DNA of 64,000 nucleotides from Chionis minor (lineage: Eukaryota; Chordata; Aves; Charadriiformes; Chionididae), in assembly GCA_013398295.1 (NCBI GenBank), contig VZSF01003235.1, positions 186,001 through 250,000 on the forward strand. Direction: 5' to 3'. Within the stretch, counting starts at the first letter, position 1; every line of letters starts with the position of its first letter. The notes below the pieces were generated by a model. The model ran no database searches and was not told the DNA's origin. It saw nothing but the letters and a program-made list of their open reading frames with translations. The translations under genes were made by a program, and so were the position numbers. Below, one piece after another: positions 1 through 12,495 of this stretch.

Positions 1-190
1 TCACCCAAAGGGTCACCGAGCGCTGGCAGAGGCTGCCCAGGGCAGTGGTGGGGTCCCCATCCCTGGAGGTGTTTCCCAGCCGGGCAGACGTGGTGCTGGG
101 GGACATGGGGTAGGGCTGGGCTGGGCAGTGTTGGGGTGATGGTTGGACTCAATGATCTTTAAGGTCCCTTCCAGCCTAGAGGATTCTATG
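1..190 (+). mobile_element. CR1 LINE 3' end, cut by window edge
   Basis: The sequence matches the CR1 3' region in sense orientation. It starts inside the end of ORF2 (a 'GQRLPRAVVGSPSLE'-like reading) and continues to a TTGGACTCAATGATCTTTAAGG-type 3' end closing with ATTCTATGAC. The 5' part lies outside the window. It is non-autonomous and probably fixed. Confidence 0.9.
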
Positions 191-2295
191 ACACCAAGCA
201 GAGGCATTAGTTAAACCCCTCAACTTCTAAGGGGAGGTGGGAATCCACCCCCCCCCCAAAAAAAATAATCTATCAGCCTTATCTTGAAAACACATAGGAC
301 ATATAAAAGCCAATAATACCTAGGGTGGGGAGAGTTTTGCTTCTGAACATCAAACAAAAAGCCTTTTTCTTCATAGCAACCTCTACTCTATGTTTTGATG
401 ACAAACCTTAGCCCTGATTTTGCCTTTGGGCTAAAAGATGCAGAGGTTCCCCATCGCGTTTGGTGTTCCTCACCACACGTTATCTAAATGGACACTTCAT
501 TTCTCGGAGTGCTTATGGCTTCTAACCACAAAGGAAAGGGCAAGAGAGCCATTATATACATTTTAAATCAGTGATACTAAATCCCAACGGTAACGGAAGT
601 TACTGAATTTCTGTATCACTCAGGATTTGACTAACTGCATTAATAAAACACTGATTTAGCAGCTATTTTATAGTTATAAATGGCTAGGTTACCACAACAC
701 TGGTTTGCAGAAGTTTGTTTTAGCTCAGAAAAGTTACAAAAAATGTGCCTCTGCCGCCATCTTGTGGAAAATATCAATTTTGCAGCGGTTGTGCTCCCTT
801 GGCTGGGTCAAACACCATTGCAAAAGGAAATTTCCTATTTTTTTCAATGCTGCTCTTACCTATCAGCCATGTAAACATTGTTTTAATAGGACAGTACTGG
901 TTGAACTTGAACTTATTGGTCTACTCTATAACATGAAAAGGATGAGATAAACTGGCAGTTTTAAGTGCAACTCAGCTAAAACCAGTAACCAAGAGAGGAA
1001 ATGTCATCTCACACCGAATGCATCTCAGCGACTGACTTGTTAAATGCTCCCATTTTCCAGAGCCAGCTTTGCAGAATCCCCCTTCCAAACACATCCCCTC
1101 CCCTGCAATTTAACCTCTACATGCCCAGCGACTCCAGTAAGGCCCCCAGTAAGCCCAGCACGATGTTTCCCCCGCTTGGAGGAGCTGTCACTGAGCAGAA
1201 GTCAGGGCTGGACTGGGACCAGCTCTGCAGTGAGCAGGAAGGAAGCACCTGCGGAAGAACTCTCCATCACAGCTTAAAATACATTTCCTCCCCACTAGAG
1301 CCTGTGAGAACCACAACACAGGCATTTTTCACTCATTTACAATTAGTGCTGTATCAGCTGGAGTCAGCAAAAGGATAATGAACTTGTCTGATTTTCTCTT
1401 TACCCGAATTTCATCACGCTGAGATTGATAACGTTGAAGGAACCACCCATAAAAGTTTAAAAAGAAGCAAAATGCCACAACACAGGGTACAAAACCTCAC
1501 AGCATGAACTGTAACTGGGATCCAGCCCGAGGTTTGGCAGATGTGCTCTGATGCCTCTTTTATGGGCTGTCAGCTTGAGACCTTTAGCAAACGTCATCAA
1601 GTCTTCCACACTTTCACCCAGACCTACTCAATCGTCACACTAATCTCCCTAATTCTTTCCCTTATCCCGCTCTACCACACTTCCACAGGCCACTACGGGT
1701 ACAAGTGTGTCCTGGTGCACACTCCATCCCCAAACAGCTCTAAGGAAATGTGGTGCCATTCTTGAGGTGATGAAGATCCTACAGCATTTTCTCAAGGCAG
1801 CGTTACTTTATTGTCCCCAGCAGGAATTCTGGTAATGCCAGAATTCAAGTATGTAGCATAACAATTAACTGCCACCACATAGTATTTTACAAAATATACT
1901 CATAGAGACGTTATCAGAGATAAAGAGACCATGAAATTTTACTAGGATTCTGTCCACCTCAGCATGGTAGACTTCAGAATCGAAAAAATAACAAGAAGTT
2001 TTCAGACTGGAAGTAGAACCACAAGCTGTCAAGGCTTTTACAACCAGAGGTGAACATAAAAATAAAGTTACACTCATCCTTGAGCATATGCCTGGAGAGG
2101 GGTTCAATTTCCAATCGCAAACCCCAGCTATTTTTTACTGTAATCCCACTTTTAAAAAAAAAAACCACCACCACCCCCCCAAAAAAATTCCCCAGGCAAT
2201 TCTCTATCCGCAAGTGGCGAGTTGGGTAGGGAACCTCAATGCATTCCTTTCCTTCACAGCGCCCGGGCCGAGCTGGGGGTTGCATGAGCAAGAAC
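191..2295. other. intergenic, no gene recognised
   Basis: This is AT-rich unique DNA. A 125-codon open frame on the plus strand (1001-1378) has no recognisable domain and no clear splice or promoter context, so I do not call it. A CTCF/YY1-like motif lies at 751-767 (see findings). Short A and C homopolymers occur near 250 and 2150-2185. Confidence 0.6.
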
Positions 2296-2463
2296 CATAG
2301 AATCCCAGAATCACTTGGGTTGGAAGAGACCTTCAAGATCATCGAGTCCAACCAGAAACCTCTGCCAAACCCACCCCTAACCCATGTCCCTCAGCACCAC
2401 GTCTGCCCGGCTTTGAAATACCTCCAGGGACGGCCATTCCACCACCTCCCTGGGCAGCCTGTT
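2296..2463 (-). mobile_element. CR1 LINE 3' fragment
   Basis: Read on the minus strand this is the CR1 3' end. The terminal ATAGAATCCCAGAATCAC block is followed by the 'TTGGAAGAGACCTTCAAG' core and the CACGTCTGCCCGG segment. Homology stops abruptly at about 2463, where the usual next segment is replaced by unrelated AT-rich DNA, so the copy is 5'-truncated to about 170 bp. Confidence 0.92.
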
Positions 2464-4807
2464 CTATCAAAAATAGATATCAGCGCAGTTCTGTCAAAAA
2501 TATTCTATTTTTTTATTCTGCAAATATGAGATGATCTTCTGCGCGTGGCCTTCTCAATCTGCCCGGTTTGGGGTGTCTGTTAAAATGGAGAAGTCAATGT
2601 GCTTTTAAAAAAAAAAAAAAAAAGTGAAAGGGTAAAAGTTCCACTTCCCCAGGCAAGTACTACATTAAAGATTTTAAGAACAGTAAGTACAAAGCTGCTT
2701 GCGTATTTTTGGTTATAGGAAATAACTGTAAACATTTACTCATCCAAGGATGTGCATTAGTCCCTACCCATCTTGGTCTTCTCCTTTCCTGCCTCCTCAG
2801 CCTCTTCCTCAGGGACAGCAGCACCACAACATTCTTGACCCAAGGCAGAAACCTCCATCTCCACCCGTGGCCGCTCCACTTCTGAGAAACAAGAATGAAA
2901 TTAAAAAGAAAGTTGTATGTAATAGGTTTATTTTTAATAAATAAATATTATTGAATGAACGACGCACCTGGTGTTCTTCGGCATCTCGAGACAGTGAAGT
3001 TGTTTGCTCAAAGACATTTGGGGCATGTACTGGTGGCCAGGCTAGGGTGATACTCACAACAGCCTGGGACTCCTGGTGCAGAAGAGGAAAGAGGGGGGAA
3101 ATAGTTTGGGGGAGTTTCAAATGAAGATAGAATAAATCCACGTAAATGTGTGAGAACCTCTGAAAACACCAGTTTATTAAATTTCAATAAACGATGGCAA
3201 ACATGAAGATAATTACTTAGTGGGGATGGTCAGTCTTTTCAAACCTGTACACAAAAATGCCCACGTTACCCGCGGCAGGTCTAAGACCAAAGACACGTTC
3301 GGTACCTCGATGTGCCGGCTATCGCGGCGTCTGTCTTGACCAACCTACAACGTGCTTTAATATGTACATAAATCAGTCTCCAGCAAATCAGTTCCACTTC
3401 AAACACTGAATTTGGCAGGATGTAAGTGAGGTTGGTAAAGGGCTGGACACCGCTGGATCCTGGACATAGCATATATCAGATACTTCCCTGTGGAATAACT
3501 CTGTCAGGCACGTTGTGCCTGTACGGACACACTGGGGTAGCTCAGGCATTTCCAAAATGTTGTCAGGAGCTCGTTTTAGTTCTACGCTATAAATTAAACA
3601 AATATATGTTGTCATATGCGATATCTTCTCCTTGGGTTATCACAAAATAAACGACATTTTAAGGTTGTTCCAAATATTAATGATGAAATTATAAAATATC
3701 GTGCTAGTATTTTTGTCACAGATCCAGTTTTTCGAAAAATAGGTATCTATCATGGGAGGAAGGACTGGATTAAAGTGCTTAGAAAACCAAGATCCCCTCA
3801 GGTGAAATATGAGGGCAAAGAAATGAAATATAAAATGCATTCATTTTAATAAATCTAGAAGGAAACCAACCCAATTCTCAATAAAATCAGACTGGTAACA
3901 GGGAGATTTACATTTAACTATTCGTACCTGGTGACTTGTTCTTTGAATTAATTTTCTTTGCAAGATGTGATTACTTTAGCAGAGCACATATGTCTGTGCG
4001 TGTGCGCATCCCTATTACTGGAGCAACAGATAAACCAATAGATACATGATATATGTACAGAATTACTATTCTTGCCAAACATTTCATATGAATTCCCAGT
4101 ACCAACAGATAGATATCTGATGGAAGTAAGGGATGTCTGGCTTCGTGAAGAGGTATTCGCCAGTTTCCCATGCTCTAGGGCCATTCAGTCCTTTCTCTCG
4201 GCGGTGTTGACTATACAGAAATATTTTGGAAGAAGGCAGTGTGTTGGTGGTAAATGTGCTGCAAGGTAATTATCACCTGGCACACCCCGACAGCAGCCCC
4301 AGTCTCAACTGCACCTCCCCAGCCGGGCTGAAAGTAAATTACAACGATATAACGCTGCCGTGGAACGTGTCACGATGAAAACAGAGGAAAACAACAAGGA
4401 AAAAATAATAATTCTGTTCTCAGAATCCAAACCCAAAGAAATTATTTCTTGAATTTAGCTCAGGCAAATCTGAAGACCTTTGGAATTCATGATATGATGT
4501 ATGTATAAATATACACAGGGCTTCTTAATATATTTGATGGGGAGCACATGCCGGGAATTTTTCAAACCTTAAGGACGGGCATAAACTTAAATCCATGCAT
4601 GTAATATTGGAGGTGCCTCATGTGTCTAACAAAAAAAAACCCAAACCCACAAACAAACCCACAAGCAAAACCAAACACACACAAAAAACCCAAAAAACCC
4701 CCAAAACCATAGCGCTCTGTTATTTGTCAGGCCAGTTCCGCAGCGAGCACCGCGCCACGGCAGGACACCACCAGGGTACGTTTCTACATGCCTAGTTGTA
4801 CGTGAAG
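2464..4807. other. intergenic, no gene recognised
   Basis: No gene is recognised. At 2750-2945 a plus-strand frame rich in Pro and Gln runs into tandem AATAAA-like signals near 2935-2945, which resembles the end of a transcript, but I cannot identify it. An A/C-rich simple stretch lies at about 4628-4705. Confidence 0.5.
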
Positions 4808-5365
4808 TCATAGAATCACAGAATCACTTGGGTTGGAAGAGACCTTCAAGATCATCGACTCCAACCATAAACCTCTGCCAAACCCACCCCTAACCCATGT
4901 CCCTCAGCACCACGTCTGCCCGGCTTTGAAATACCTCCAGGGACGGCCATTCCACCCCCTCCCTGGGCAGCCTGTGCCAATGCCTGAGAACCCTTTGGGT
5001 AAAGAACTTTTTCCTAATATCCAACCTAAACCTGCCCTGGCACAACTTGAGGCCATTTCCTCTTGTCCTGTCACTTGTTCCTTGGGAGAAGAGATTGACC
5101 CCCCCTGGCTATAACCTCCTTTCAGGGAGTTGTAGAGAGTGAGAAGGTCTCCCCTCAACCTTCTCTTCTCCAGGCTGAACAATCCCAACTCCCTCAGCCG
5201 CTCCTCACAAGACTTGTTCTCCAGACCCCTCACCAGCTCCGTTGCCCTTCTCTGGACACGCTCCAGCACCTCAATGTCTCTCTTAATGTCTCCTGGTCAG
5301 AAAAGGAGATCAGGTTGGTCGTGCAGGACCTGCCCTTCATGAATCCATGTTGGCTGGGCCTGATC
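4808..5365 (-). mobile_element. CR1 LINE, internally deleted
   Basis: This minus-strand CR1 has an intact-looking 3' end at 4808 and the ORF2 C-terminal tail over about 4904-5269, with recognisable words such as [16 protein letters not shown] and [18 protein letters not shown]. From about 5295 the sequence jumps to a reverse-transcriptase segment readable as QHGFMKGRSCTTNLISF. In full-length CR1 these parts are well separated, so an internal deletion joins them. The element is not coding-competent. Confidence 0.88.
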
Positions 5366-7947
5366 CCCTACTTGTCTTTCACTTGCCAAGTCCCTGCCAG
5401 CTGCACTCCATCACTTCTCTTGAAAACCAATTCTAAATGAAGACAGGATTTTCCTCCTTACGTGTCACAGATTTAATTATCTCCCCGTCTTTTCCAGTAC
5501 GGTAACTGTTTTTACTGTTAGAACTCCCTGGCTGAGGGAGCACGGATAATCCCACAAAACACTGCAGAAACCAGTATATAGGTGTCACACAGGGGGAAAA
5601 GACTAATTTAACACAAACTACCAGCAGTTCTTAGGAAAAGATAATCTGACCTGTAGATGACCGTATATTACATATAAATATGACTATCTGCCTTTCAGAA
5701 ATATTGAATTATTTTACCTGTTTAACCGCAGATGGAAGTAGTGTGTTCTGCTCCGTGCAATCCAGCATCTCCGCACTCATTTGCTGGTATGAGCAGACTT
5801 GCCTCTCACTTTATAGAATATATTGGTAAAATTGCTCGATACGTGCTAATGCCAAATCTCTCAGATGCTTTGATTTGGATCTGCCAGGCACTAAAAGGAA
5901 CAAATTCACCAAAACAGATTCCATTGTTATTTCTTAATGGTTTTCTAGTCTTCATATATCAAATTAATGTTGGTGAAGCAGAAACTGCTTTCTAGCTTCA
6001 ACTTAGACCTGTTGACTCTGTGTCAGTTTGTATTTTGTATTTGTATTTTGAGATGACAGTTTAACCTTCTTGTTGCAATAATACTTTCTACTCAGGTAAC
6101 ACAGATACCAGGATAACTGCACGATTTGGGATTTACAAAGCAAAGGCATTTGGACCCTAAATAATGCAGGACATCTCTAAGGGCTCCACTGCGCCCCGTA
6201 AGACCCTCTCAAGTCTATGGAATAGCTTACTTGGCTTTAAAAAATAACAAGTATTTTTGGGGGGATTGCACTCTTCTGTAGTTGCCTGCAAGAAATTATT
6301 TAATGTTAAAAAGTAGGTGGGAAGTTTCATGTTCCTACTTCTGTTTTCTACTGGTTTTGCCAGACTATAAACTGGAATGCTGAGATTATGTAATGAGAAT
6401 TCATTGCCACAGAATTCGGTGGAGCAGCATCGGGCCACACAGGAGCAGCCATTCCTGCCTTTGCTCTGACTTCTAAATTCAAATTATTTCACAGGTAGTT
6501 TTGTCACCAGAGTCTCATTTTTGCACATTGCAGGATATTTACAATGTTCAAAGCGTTCATTAATGTAGTGAGTATGTTCTACGATGTTAATTTATTTAGA
6601 CACTATTTAAAGGAGGTAAGATCACAGTATTTTATGCTCAATACATATTTAAATGGTCTATCCAAGACAGAGGTTTTGATTGATTGAGGTGATTGTCCTT
6701 CTCACATATTATTCTTTCTACATATGTAAATCTATTTATCTATTTATCTCCTTGTCAGTGCAGCCTGAAACAACGCAAAGAGCTGTGAATGGAAAGACAG
6801 ACTAAACAGCAGTGTTAATTCTGAATCAAACCAGGTTTTCCCTGCGCCCCACCCTCACCCTGTGTTGTTGGATGTTGGTTGTAATTCCTGCAGGTGGCCA
6901 GAAAACGTGTCGCACCCACCACTTGCACATCTGTATCCCTGGAAGAAATTACAAAACACGCTCGCTGTCCTGCTAACGCTCTTCCTTTGAGCCAAGGGTA
7001 TTCTCATGCAAGAGAGATACACGTATCGGATGAAAATATTAAATAAAAATACAATAAATCAGTTGAATTAAGGACTGCAAAAGAGCTCTGAGGCTTTAAG
7101 GCCATCTGACAAGCCATTTCCTCGAGTAACGGAACTTTTAATTAATATACCCTTCCATACCATTCACTTGCTGTGTAATGACTGGCCTGCTGTACACTTC
7201 TTTACGTGCAATAAAAGAAAGAGTTAAACTCCTGAGTATTGATACTTAAACAACCTTATACTTGCGTGAGACTGACGCGGCCATAAAACCTCCGTTGATC
7301 ATCAATAAATCACTGCCCTTCTTCGCGTTAATGGCACCGGCATAAATCCAAGCGATACCAGTTACTGTCTAGATTTACAGCGATGTAACCCAGGCAGCAC
7401 CCGGACCCATATGGTTCACTGCACCGTGGTTTCTATGCATATTTAAAACTCTGGGAGCACATAGAACTAACGAGGCTGCGAACAAAGGGGACGAAAGCCC
7501 TACTTGTAGTTGGTCTGTGTGCCCGACACAGAGCAGCCGGGCGCAAAGAGAAGTGGGTGCCTCTATAGCAGAGCTAATTTGAATTTTTCTCTTTGAAGCC
7601 ATATATTCGGCAGGGGAATTGCAGTGCACGGTATGGCAGGAGCAGAATTTCACAAACCGCCACCAAACTGACCGTCACGAGTGTCCGGCTCTGTCTCTCC
7701 ACGTGCTGGGTTGCATGACAAAGAAGGATGTGTGGCTTCAGGAGGTCTGTGGAACAGAAAGTAGATGACCCTGTAGCTCAGCTCCGGAGAGAAAATGAAA
7801 GAGTCACATTGAACAAAGATCAATTCAATCAACACCTCAAACTACGAAACGCCTTTGAGCACACACCAATCGATTGCAGAAATACTATTGTTTAATTTAG
7901 CTGGAAATAAAACCCCGTGACTATTTGCTGGAGTGCTGCATTCCACT
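5366..7947. other. intergenic, no gene recognised
   Basis: AT-rich unique sequence with only short open frames and a short (ATCT)-like stretch near 6730-6750. I see no exon, promoter or repeat family that I can name. Confidence 0.6.
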
Positions 7948-8195
7948 CCATAGAATCATAGAACCGTTTTGGTTGGGAAAAAAACCCCTTTAAGATAGGA
8001 TCATAGAATGGTTTAGGTTGGAAGGGACCTTAAAGATTCCAACCGCCCTGCCATGGGATCATCAAGCTGACCTTAGAGATCGTCAAGTCCAACCATCAAC
8101 CCAGCACTGCCCAGCCCACCCCTACCCCGTGTCCCTCAGCACCACGTCTGCCCGGCTGGGAAACACCTCCAGGGATGGCGACTCCACCATGCCGA
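7948..8195 (-). mobile_element. compound CR1 LINE fragments
   Basis: At least two, probably three, CR1 3' ends lie in series on the minus strand. One terminal block starts at 7948, a second at about 8008 (ATCATAGAATGG with GGAAGGGACC), and a third core begins near 8075 (GTCAAGTCCAACCATCAACC) and runs through the CACGTCTGCCCGG segment to about 8195. This looks like insertion of one CR1 into or next to another, with each copy very short. Confidence 0.85.
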
Positions 8196-10100
8196 CAGGG
8201 GACAGGGAAGGAGACCAAAGTCGTTTCTCTGTCTGTACTCTGGGGAACTGAACTGAGGATGTGTTTGGCACATTGCTGCTGGAGACAGGCAGAACACACG
8301 CCCTTGAGAAAGATTCTAAAAAGACACTTGTGTCTATAACTTATTTTACTGCCCAGCATCGCACTGGGAAGCACCGTAGGACATATAGGCAGAATTTAAA
8401 AGGGACTTGTCGATTTGGTTTCCTTTAAGTGTTCTGTTTCAACTCAATAGAATCACGCTGGTGCGCCACTGAGATGGTCTTTCTCCTGCAGGTGTACTGT
8501 CCCACTACGTTATTACAACCAAAAACTGGAGATAAAGATCACAATGAAGAATGTAACTCATTTTATGATCTCAAATCTCCTGTTAGATTGCAAGCTTGTT
8601 TTGATAGCATCTACTTTCTTTTCTGTTTCCTCAAAGTACATAAGGCAACAAAGCCTGGTGCATTTAACAGGATCTGAGAACGCTTCTGGAAGGAAAGGAA
8701 CGCACATTAAATCATTATTTCTGGAGTTATTTTTGTGACCAAATCAAAACTTCTCTACACCCTGTTCAAAGCCATCTTGCCCAGAATTTTCTTCACACAT
8801 CTAGAAAAATCTCCGCAAACACAACTCTTGCAACGTGTCAGAGAACAGTGAGCATCGATCATTTCTGAAGATAAATGCCATTTCTTTTACTCTCAAGGTT
8901 ACGTAGAGGATGATCAGGGTCTTCTCACTAGGCTTTGGATGTCTGGGAGTACCACACCTCCGACTCAAACCTGCGGAAAATACATTTGCCAAATGGCATT
9001 TCCACCTTTCTCCCCAAAATACGTTTTATTTATGTAGGAAAACAAACCAGCAAAGTCCCAGCCCTTCGGTGCTCCCCTCGCCCAGCTGACCTGCACCTTC
9101 CACACCAGGTTCTCACGAGCTGGAAGGATTGCAGAGAGTCTCCAAGGACAAACGTTAGACGGAGGCCCGATTTAAAATATTGGCAGCACATAAATTTGTC
9201 TTTTTAACGGCAACCACTTTACATTGTTTAGCACATTTAGCGGGATATAAAGATGAATCTAATATAGTCACAAACTCTCAGAAAAAGCCTGTGGGGTGGA
9301 GGGAAAAAAAATAAAACTGGTGAGAGATGAAATACGTAGTCACTGCCAACAGGTCTCGAGCAAGCACTGCATGGGCAGGTGAAAAAAAATCTAGTGACGG
9401 TGAAGAGCTTGATGACAGCTCTGGGTCTGCTTCCCTTATTCAACTGTTTCCACTTATATTCACTTCTGCATCTGTTATATATTTAGGGGTGTTTTTATTA
9501 GTAGCTTTGGATCCATTGAAGCAGGTGAGCATGTGTTCAAAAGACAACTCCAAAAAAAAAAAAAAGAGAGAAGTTAAAAAGAAAACATGAAACGGTTCAG
9601 AGAAAAGTACACGAACAAAGTGTGCTCTCTGCAAATAACGGCATCCGTGTTTTAATTGGGACTATGCCATTTGAACAGAGACAAAACGAATAAAACAGTT
9701 TAATTTTAAAGTAAACCAAGGGAAAGTAGTTTGGTGCAAATAATCTCTCTTGGCAAGGACTGTCCCAGATGGATAACGGCAAATATACATACCCCCACAC
9801 GCACTAGTATCTGTCACACAACGATCTTCCCTAAGGAGCCTCCCCCATCCTCCCACCCTTCTACTTTAGGATAGTATTGAAATCTCACTTTACAATCTTA
9901 AATCTTACCTGTTTTCCTCTGTATTTACGTGTGGACAGAGGCCCTAAGTCAGGAAAGCACCTGGTACGCACTTGAGATCCAAGTGCATAGTGGTGGGGAG
10001 ATGAGTTAATTCCCCACAAAATGCCTTTCCTGAATAGGAATTCTTTGGCCGAGGATGATGAATCTCTGCTTTTGTTCTCAAGCTATTCTTGAAGGGAAGG
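8196..10100. other. intergenic, no gene recognised
   Basis: Unique sequence without a recognisable gene. Several 60-90-codon open frames are present on both strands, but none has a known domain or convincing splice sites. A short A-rich run lies at 9553-9585. Confidence 0.55.
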
Positions 10101-10106
10101 GGGCGG

Positions 10107-10143
<37 letters not shown>

Positions 10144-10302
10144 GGAAAAGAGGAAAAGAGAGGAAAAAAAAAGGAAAAGAGGGAAAAAAAAAGGAAAAGA
10201 GAGAAAAAAAAAAGGAAAAGAGAGAAAAAAAAAGGAAAAGAGAGAAAAAAAAGGAAAAGAGAGAAAAAAAAGGAAAAGAGAGAAAAAAAAAGGAAAAAAA
10301 AG
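10101..10302 (+). repeat. poly(G) run plus GGAAAAGAGAGA-type purine repeat
   Basis: A run of 35 consecutive G (10108-10142) is followed by about eight units of a 17-20-bp purine repeat (GGAAAAGAG(A/G)GAAAAAAAA). Positions 10108-10302 contain no pyrimidine on this strand. The long open frames here on both strands (Lys/Glu/Arg-rich on plus, Phe/Ser-rich on minus) are by-products of the repeat. Confidence 0.97.
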
Positions 10303-10632
10303 TGACACACAGGCTTGTCTCCAAAGTACTTCTTATCTTTTAGGTTATACATAAAGGGTTGGGGTTGGTTGTTTTTTTTAACATATAACCTTATTTTGAT
10401 ACCATAATTGCTGGGTAGGACAACAAGCAGCCTTATGTCTGGGGCTATATGCAAAAGTATTACAATAAACTATAACAATTAATTTCCTTTGTAGTGCTGC
10501 GAGTACTTAATTCTAAGAGGAACTGTGAAAGACTCCACAGTCTAATCAATTATAATTTCACGTCTAAAGTGTTTAGAGGTGCTGCTGAACTCCTTAAGCA
10601 CTTGACCAGGAATACAAAGGAATCCAAACATA
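10303..10632. other. intergenic, nothing recognised
   Basis: About 330 bp of AT-rich unique DNA between the purine repeat and the next CR1. No gene or motif is recognised. Confidence 0.6.
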
Positions 10633-10892
10633 CAATCACAGAATCACCTGGGTTGGAAGAGACCTTCAAGATCATCGACTCCAACCAGAAACCTCTGCCA
10701 AACCCACCCCTAACCCATGTCCCTCAGCACCACGTCTGCCCGGCTTTGAAATACCTCCAGGGACGGCCATTCCACCACCTCCCTGGGCAGCCTGTGCCAA
10801 TGCCTGAGAACCCTTTTGGTAAAGAAGTTTTTCCTAATATCCAACCTAAACCTGCCCTGGCACAACTTGAGGCCATTTCCTCTTGTCCTGTC
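10633..10892 (-). mobile_element. CR1 LINE 3' fragment
   Basis: A minus-strand CR1 3' end begins at 10633 (CAATCACAGAATCACCTGG) and continues through the GACCTTCAAGATCATCGA core to the CTCTTGTCCTGTC block at 10892. It is very close to the copies at 2296 and 4808, indicating the same subfamily. It is 5'-truncated. Confidence 0.93.
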
Positions 10893-11846
10893 GATAGCTC
10901 CTTTGAATCCTCCTGCTATTCTAATTTATAAGCCAACATCTTTGTTCACATCCCAAAAAGGAGGTAAGACACACTTGATGTTACAACAAAAAAAAAAAGT
11001 AGATGGATGTTGTCTTAAAAATCATCATCATAAGGAAGAGAACATGTCACGATTTAATTTAATCAGTGAAAACAATTCAGTTCTTGAAAGATATGTGAAT
11101 AATAAACACATACGCCGAGAAGAATAAGACATCTCTAAGTGCAGAATTTTGAAAACTAGCAGAAAATATTTCTCTCCGAAGATGTTTTATAACGGTCTGC
11201 AATCCTGCAAGCTGGGCTGATGCTCATCTTTTTGCCCAAGCTACAGCCGCGGTGTGAAATTCAAAGCACAGACCGTGATAAGACGACAGGGTGTGCGGAT
11301 GAAATTAATTTGCCGCTAATTGCGTGCCAGCCTCACCAGAACAACTAGATTGGTTTCCATTTGTTTTGGCGCCTGTTTGGCTCTGGGAAGTGAAAGGGGA
11401 GAGCGTTCCCGACGCCCGCGGCTCGCACCAGGTGGGGGCACGTGGGCAGGCTCAGGGCGCCGGAGGGGGGCTGACCCACCGCAAACGCACGGAGCGCACG
11501 CCGGGATGGATGCCGAGCCCCCGGTGCCGACCCTTTCACCTTCGGGATTAGCCTGACAGCGCCGCAGTGCGTCCAGGACAGCACAGCCTTCCGGAAACCG
11601 CCTCTCCCCTCATCCCAAAACCTCGGTTTTGCTGTAACACGCTTCCTGAAATCCCTTCCCTTCCCATTTCCTGACAACTGCCCTGCCCGGCGCATCCGTG
11701 CTCATCTTACATCTTCAAATCCTAGGCCAAACAAACAGGTAAAAGCCACAATAAAAGATTTGTACTGGGCACAAAGATCAATCATCCTGCAATCCGCTAC
11801 TCAATATTCATGACAAAACTGAGCGTGGAATCATCTGTAAGGATTG
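10893..11846. other. intergenic with CpG-rich patch
   Basis: The first half is AT-rich and featureless. From about 11390 to 11700 the sequence becomes GC- and CpG-rich (many CGC, CCG and GCG words), unlike its surroundings. No coding exon is recognised, and the overlapping open frames on both strands reflect composition. Confidence 0.5.
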
Positions 11847-12495
11847 TGGGACGAGAAGCTCCCCATGAGCCGGCACCGTGCGCTGGCAGCCCAGAACCCC
11901 CCCACATCCTGGGCTGCATCCCCACAGCGGGGGCAGCAGGGCCGGGGGGGGATTCTGCCCCTCTGCTCCACTCGGGGGAGACCCCCCCTGGAATCCCGGG
12001 TCCAGCTCCGGGGGTCCCAACAGCAGGAGGACACGGAGCTGTTGGAGCGGGGCCGGAGGAGGCCCCGGAGATGCTGGGAGGGCTGGAGCCCCTCTGCTGG
12101 GAGGACAGGCTGGGAGAGCTGGGGGGGTTCAGCCGGGAGAAGAGAAGGCTCCGGGGAGACCTTAGAGACCCTTCTAGTCCCCAAAGGGGCTCCAGGAAAG
12201 CTGGGGAGGGACTTTTTCCAAGGGTATGTAGTGATAGGACAAGGGGTGATGGCTTCAAACTAGAAGAGGGGAGATTTAGATGAGATATTAAGAAGAAATT
12301 CTCTCCTGTGAGGGTGGGGAGCCCCTGGCCGGGGTTGCCCAGAGCAGCTGTGGCTGCCCCATCCCTGGAGGTTCAAGGCCAGGCTGGATGGGGCTTGGAG
12401 CAGCCTGGTGTGGTGGGAGGTGTCCCTGCCCAGGGCAGGGGTTGGCACTGGGTGATCTTCAAGATCCCTTCCAATCCAAACCCTTCTGTGGTTCT
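11847..12495 (+). mobile_element. CR1 LINE, ORF2 tail and 3' end
   Basis: A plus-strand CR1 reads from the ORF2 tail (DEKLPMSRHRALAAQ-like, then [17 protein letters not shown]) to the 3' UTR and the GATCTTCAAGATCCCTTCC end. It has frame disruptions, so it is a dead 5'-truncated copy. The ORF2 tail meets TGA at 12281-12283, a stop shared with several other copies here. It belongs to a GC-rich subfamily also seen at 25265, 47616, 49195 and 61920. Confidence 0.93.

Noticed and set aside
1001..1378. 125-codon plus-strand frame
   Set aside because: No domain, no codon or splice evidence and no neighbour exons. It could be chance.
10055..10454. Lys/Glu/Arg-rich and Phe/Ser/Pro-rich frames of 76-126 codons
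   Set aside because: They are produced by the homopurine tract in every phase and have no independent coding signal.
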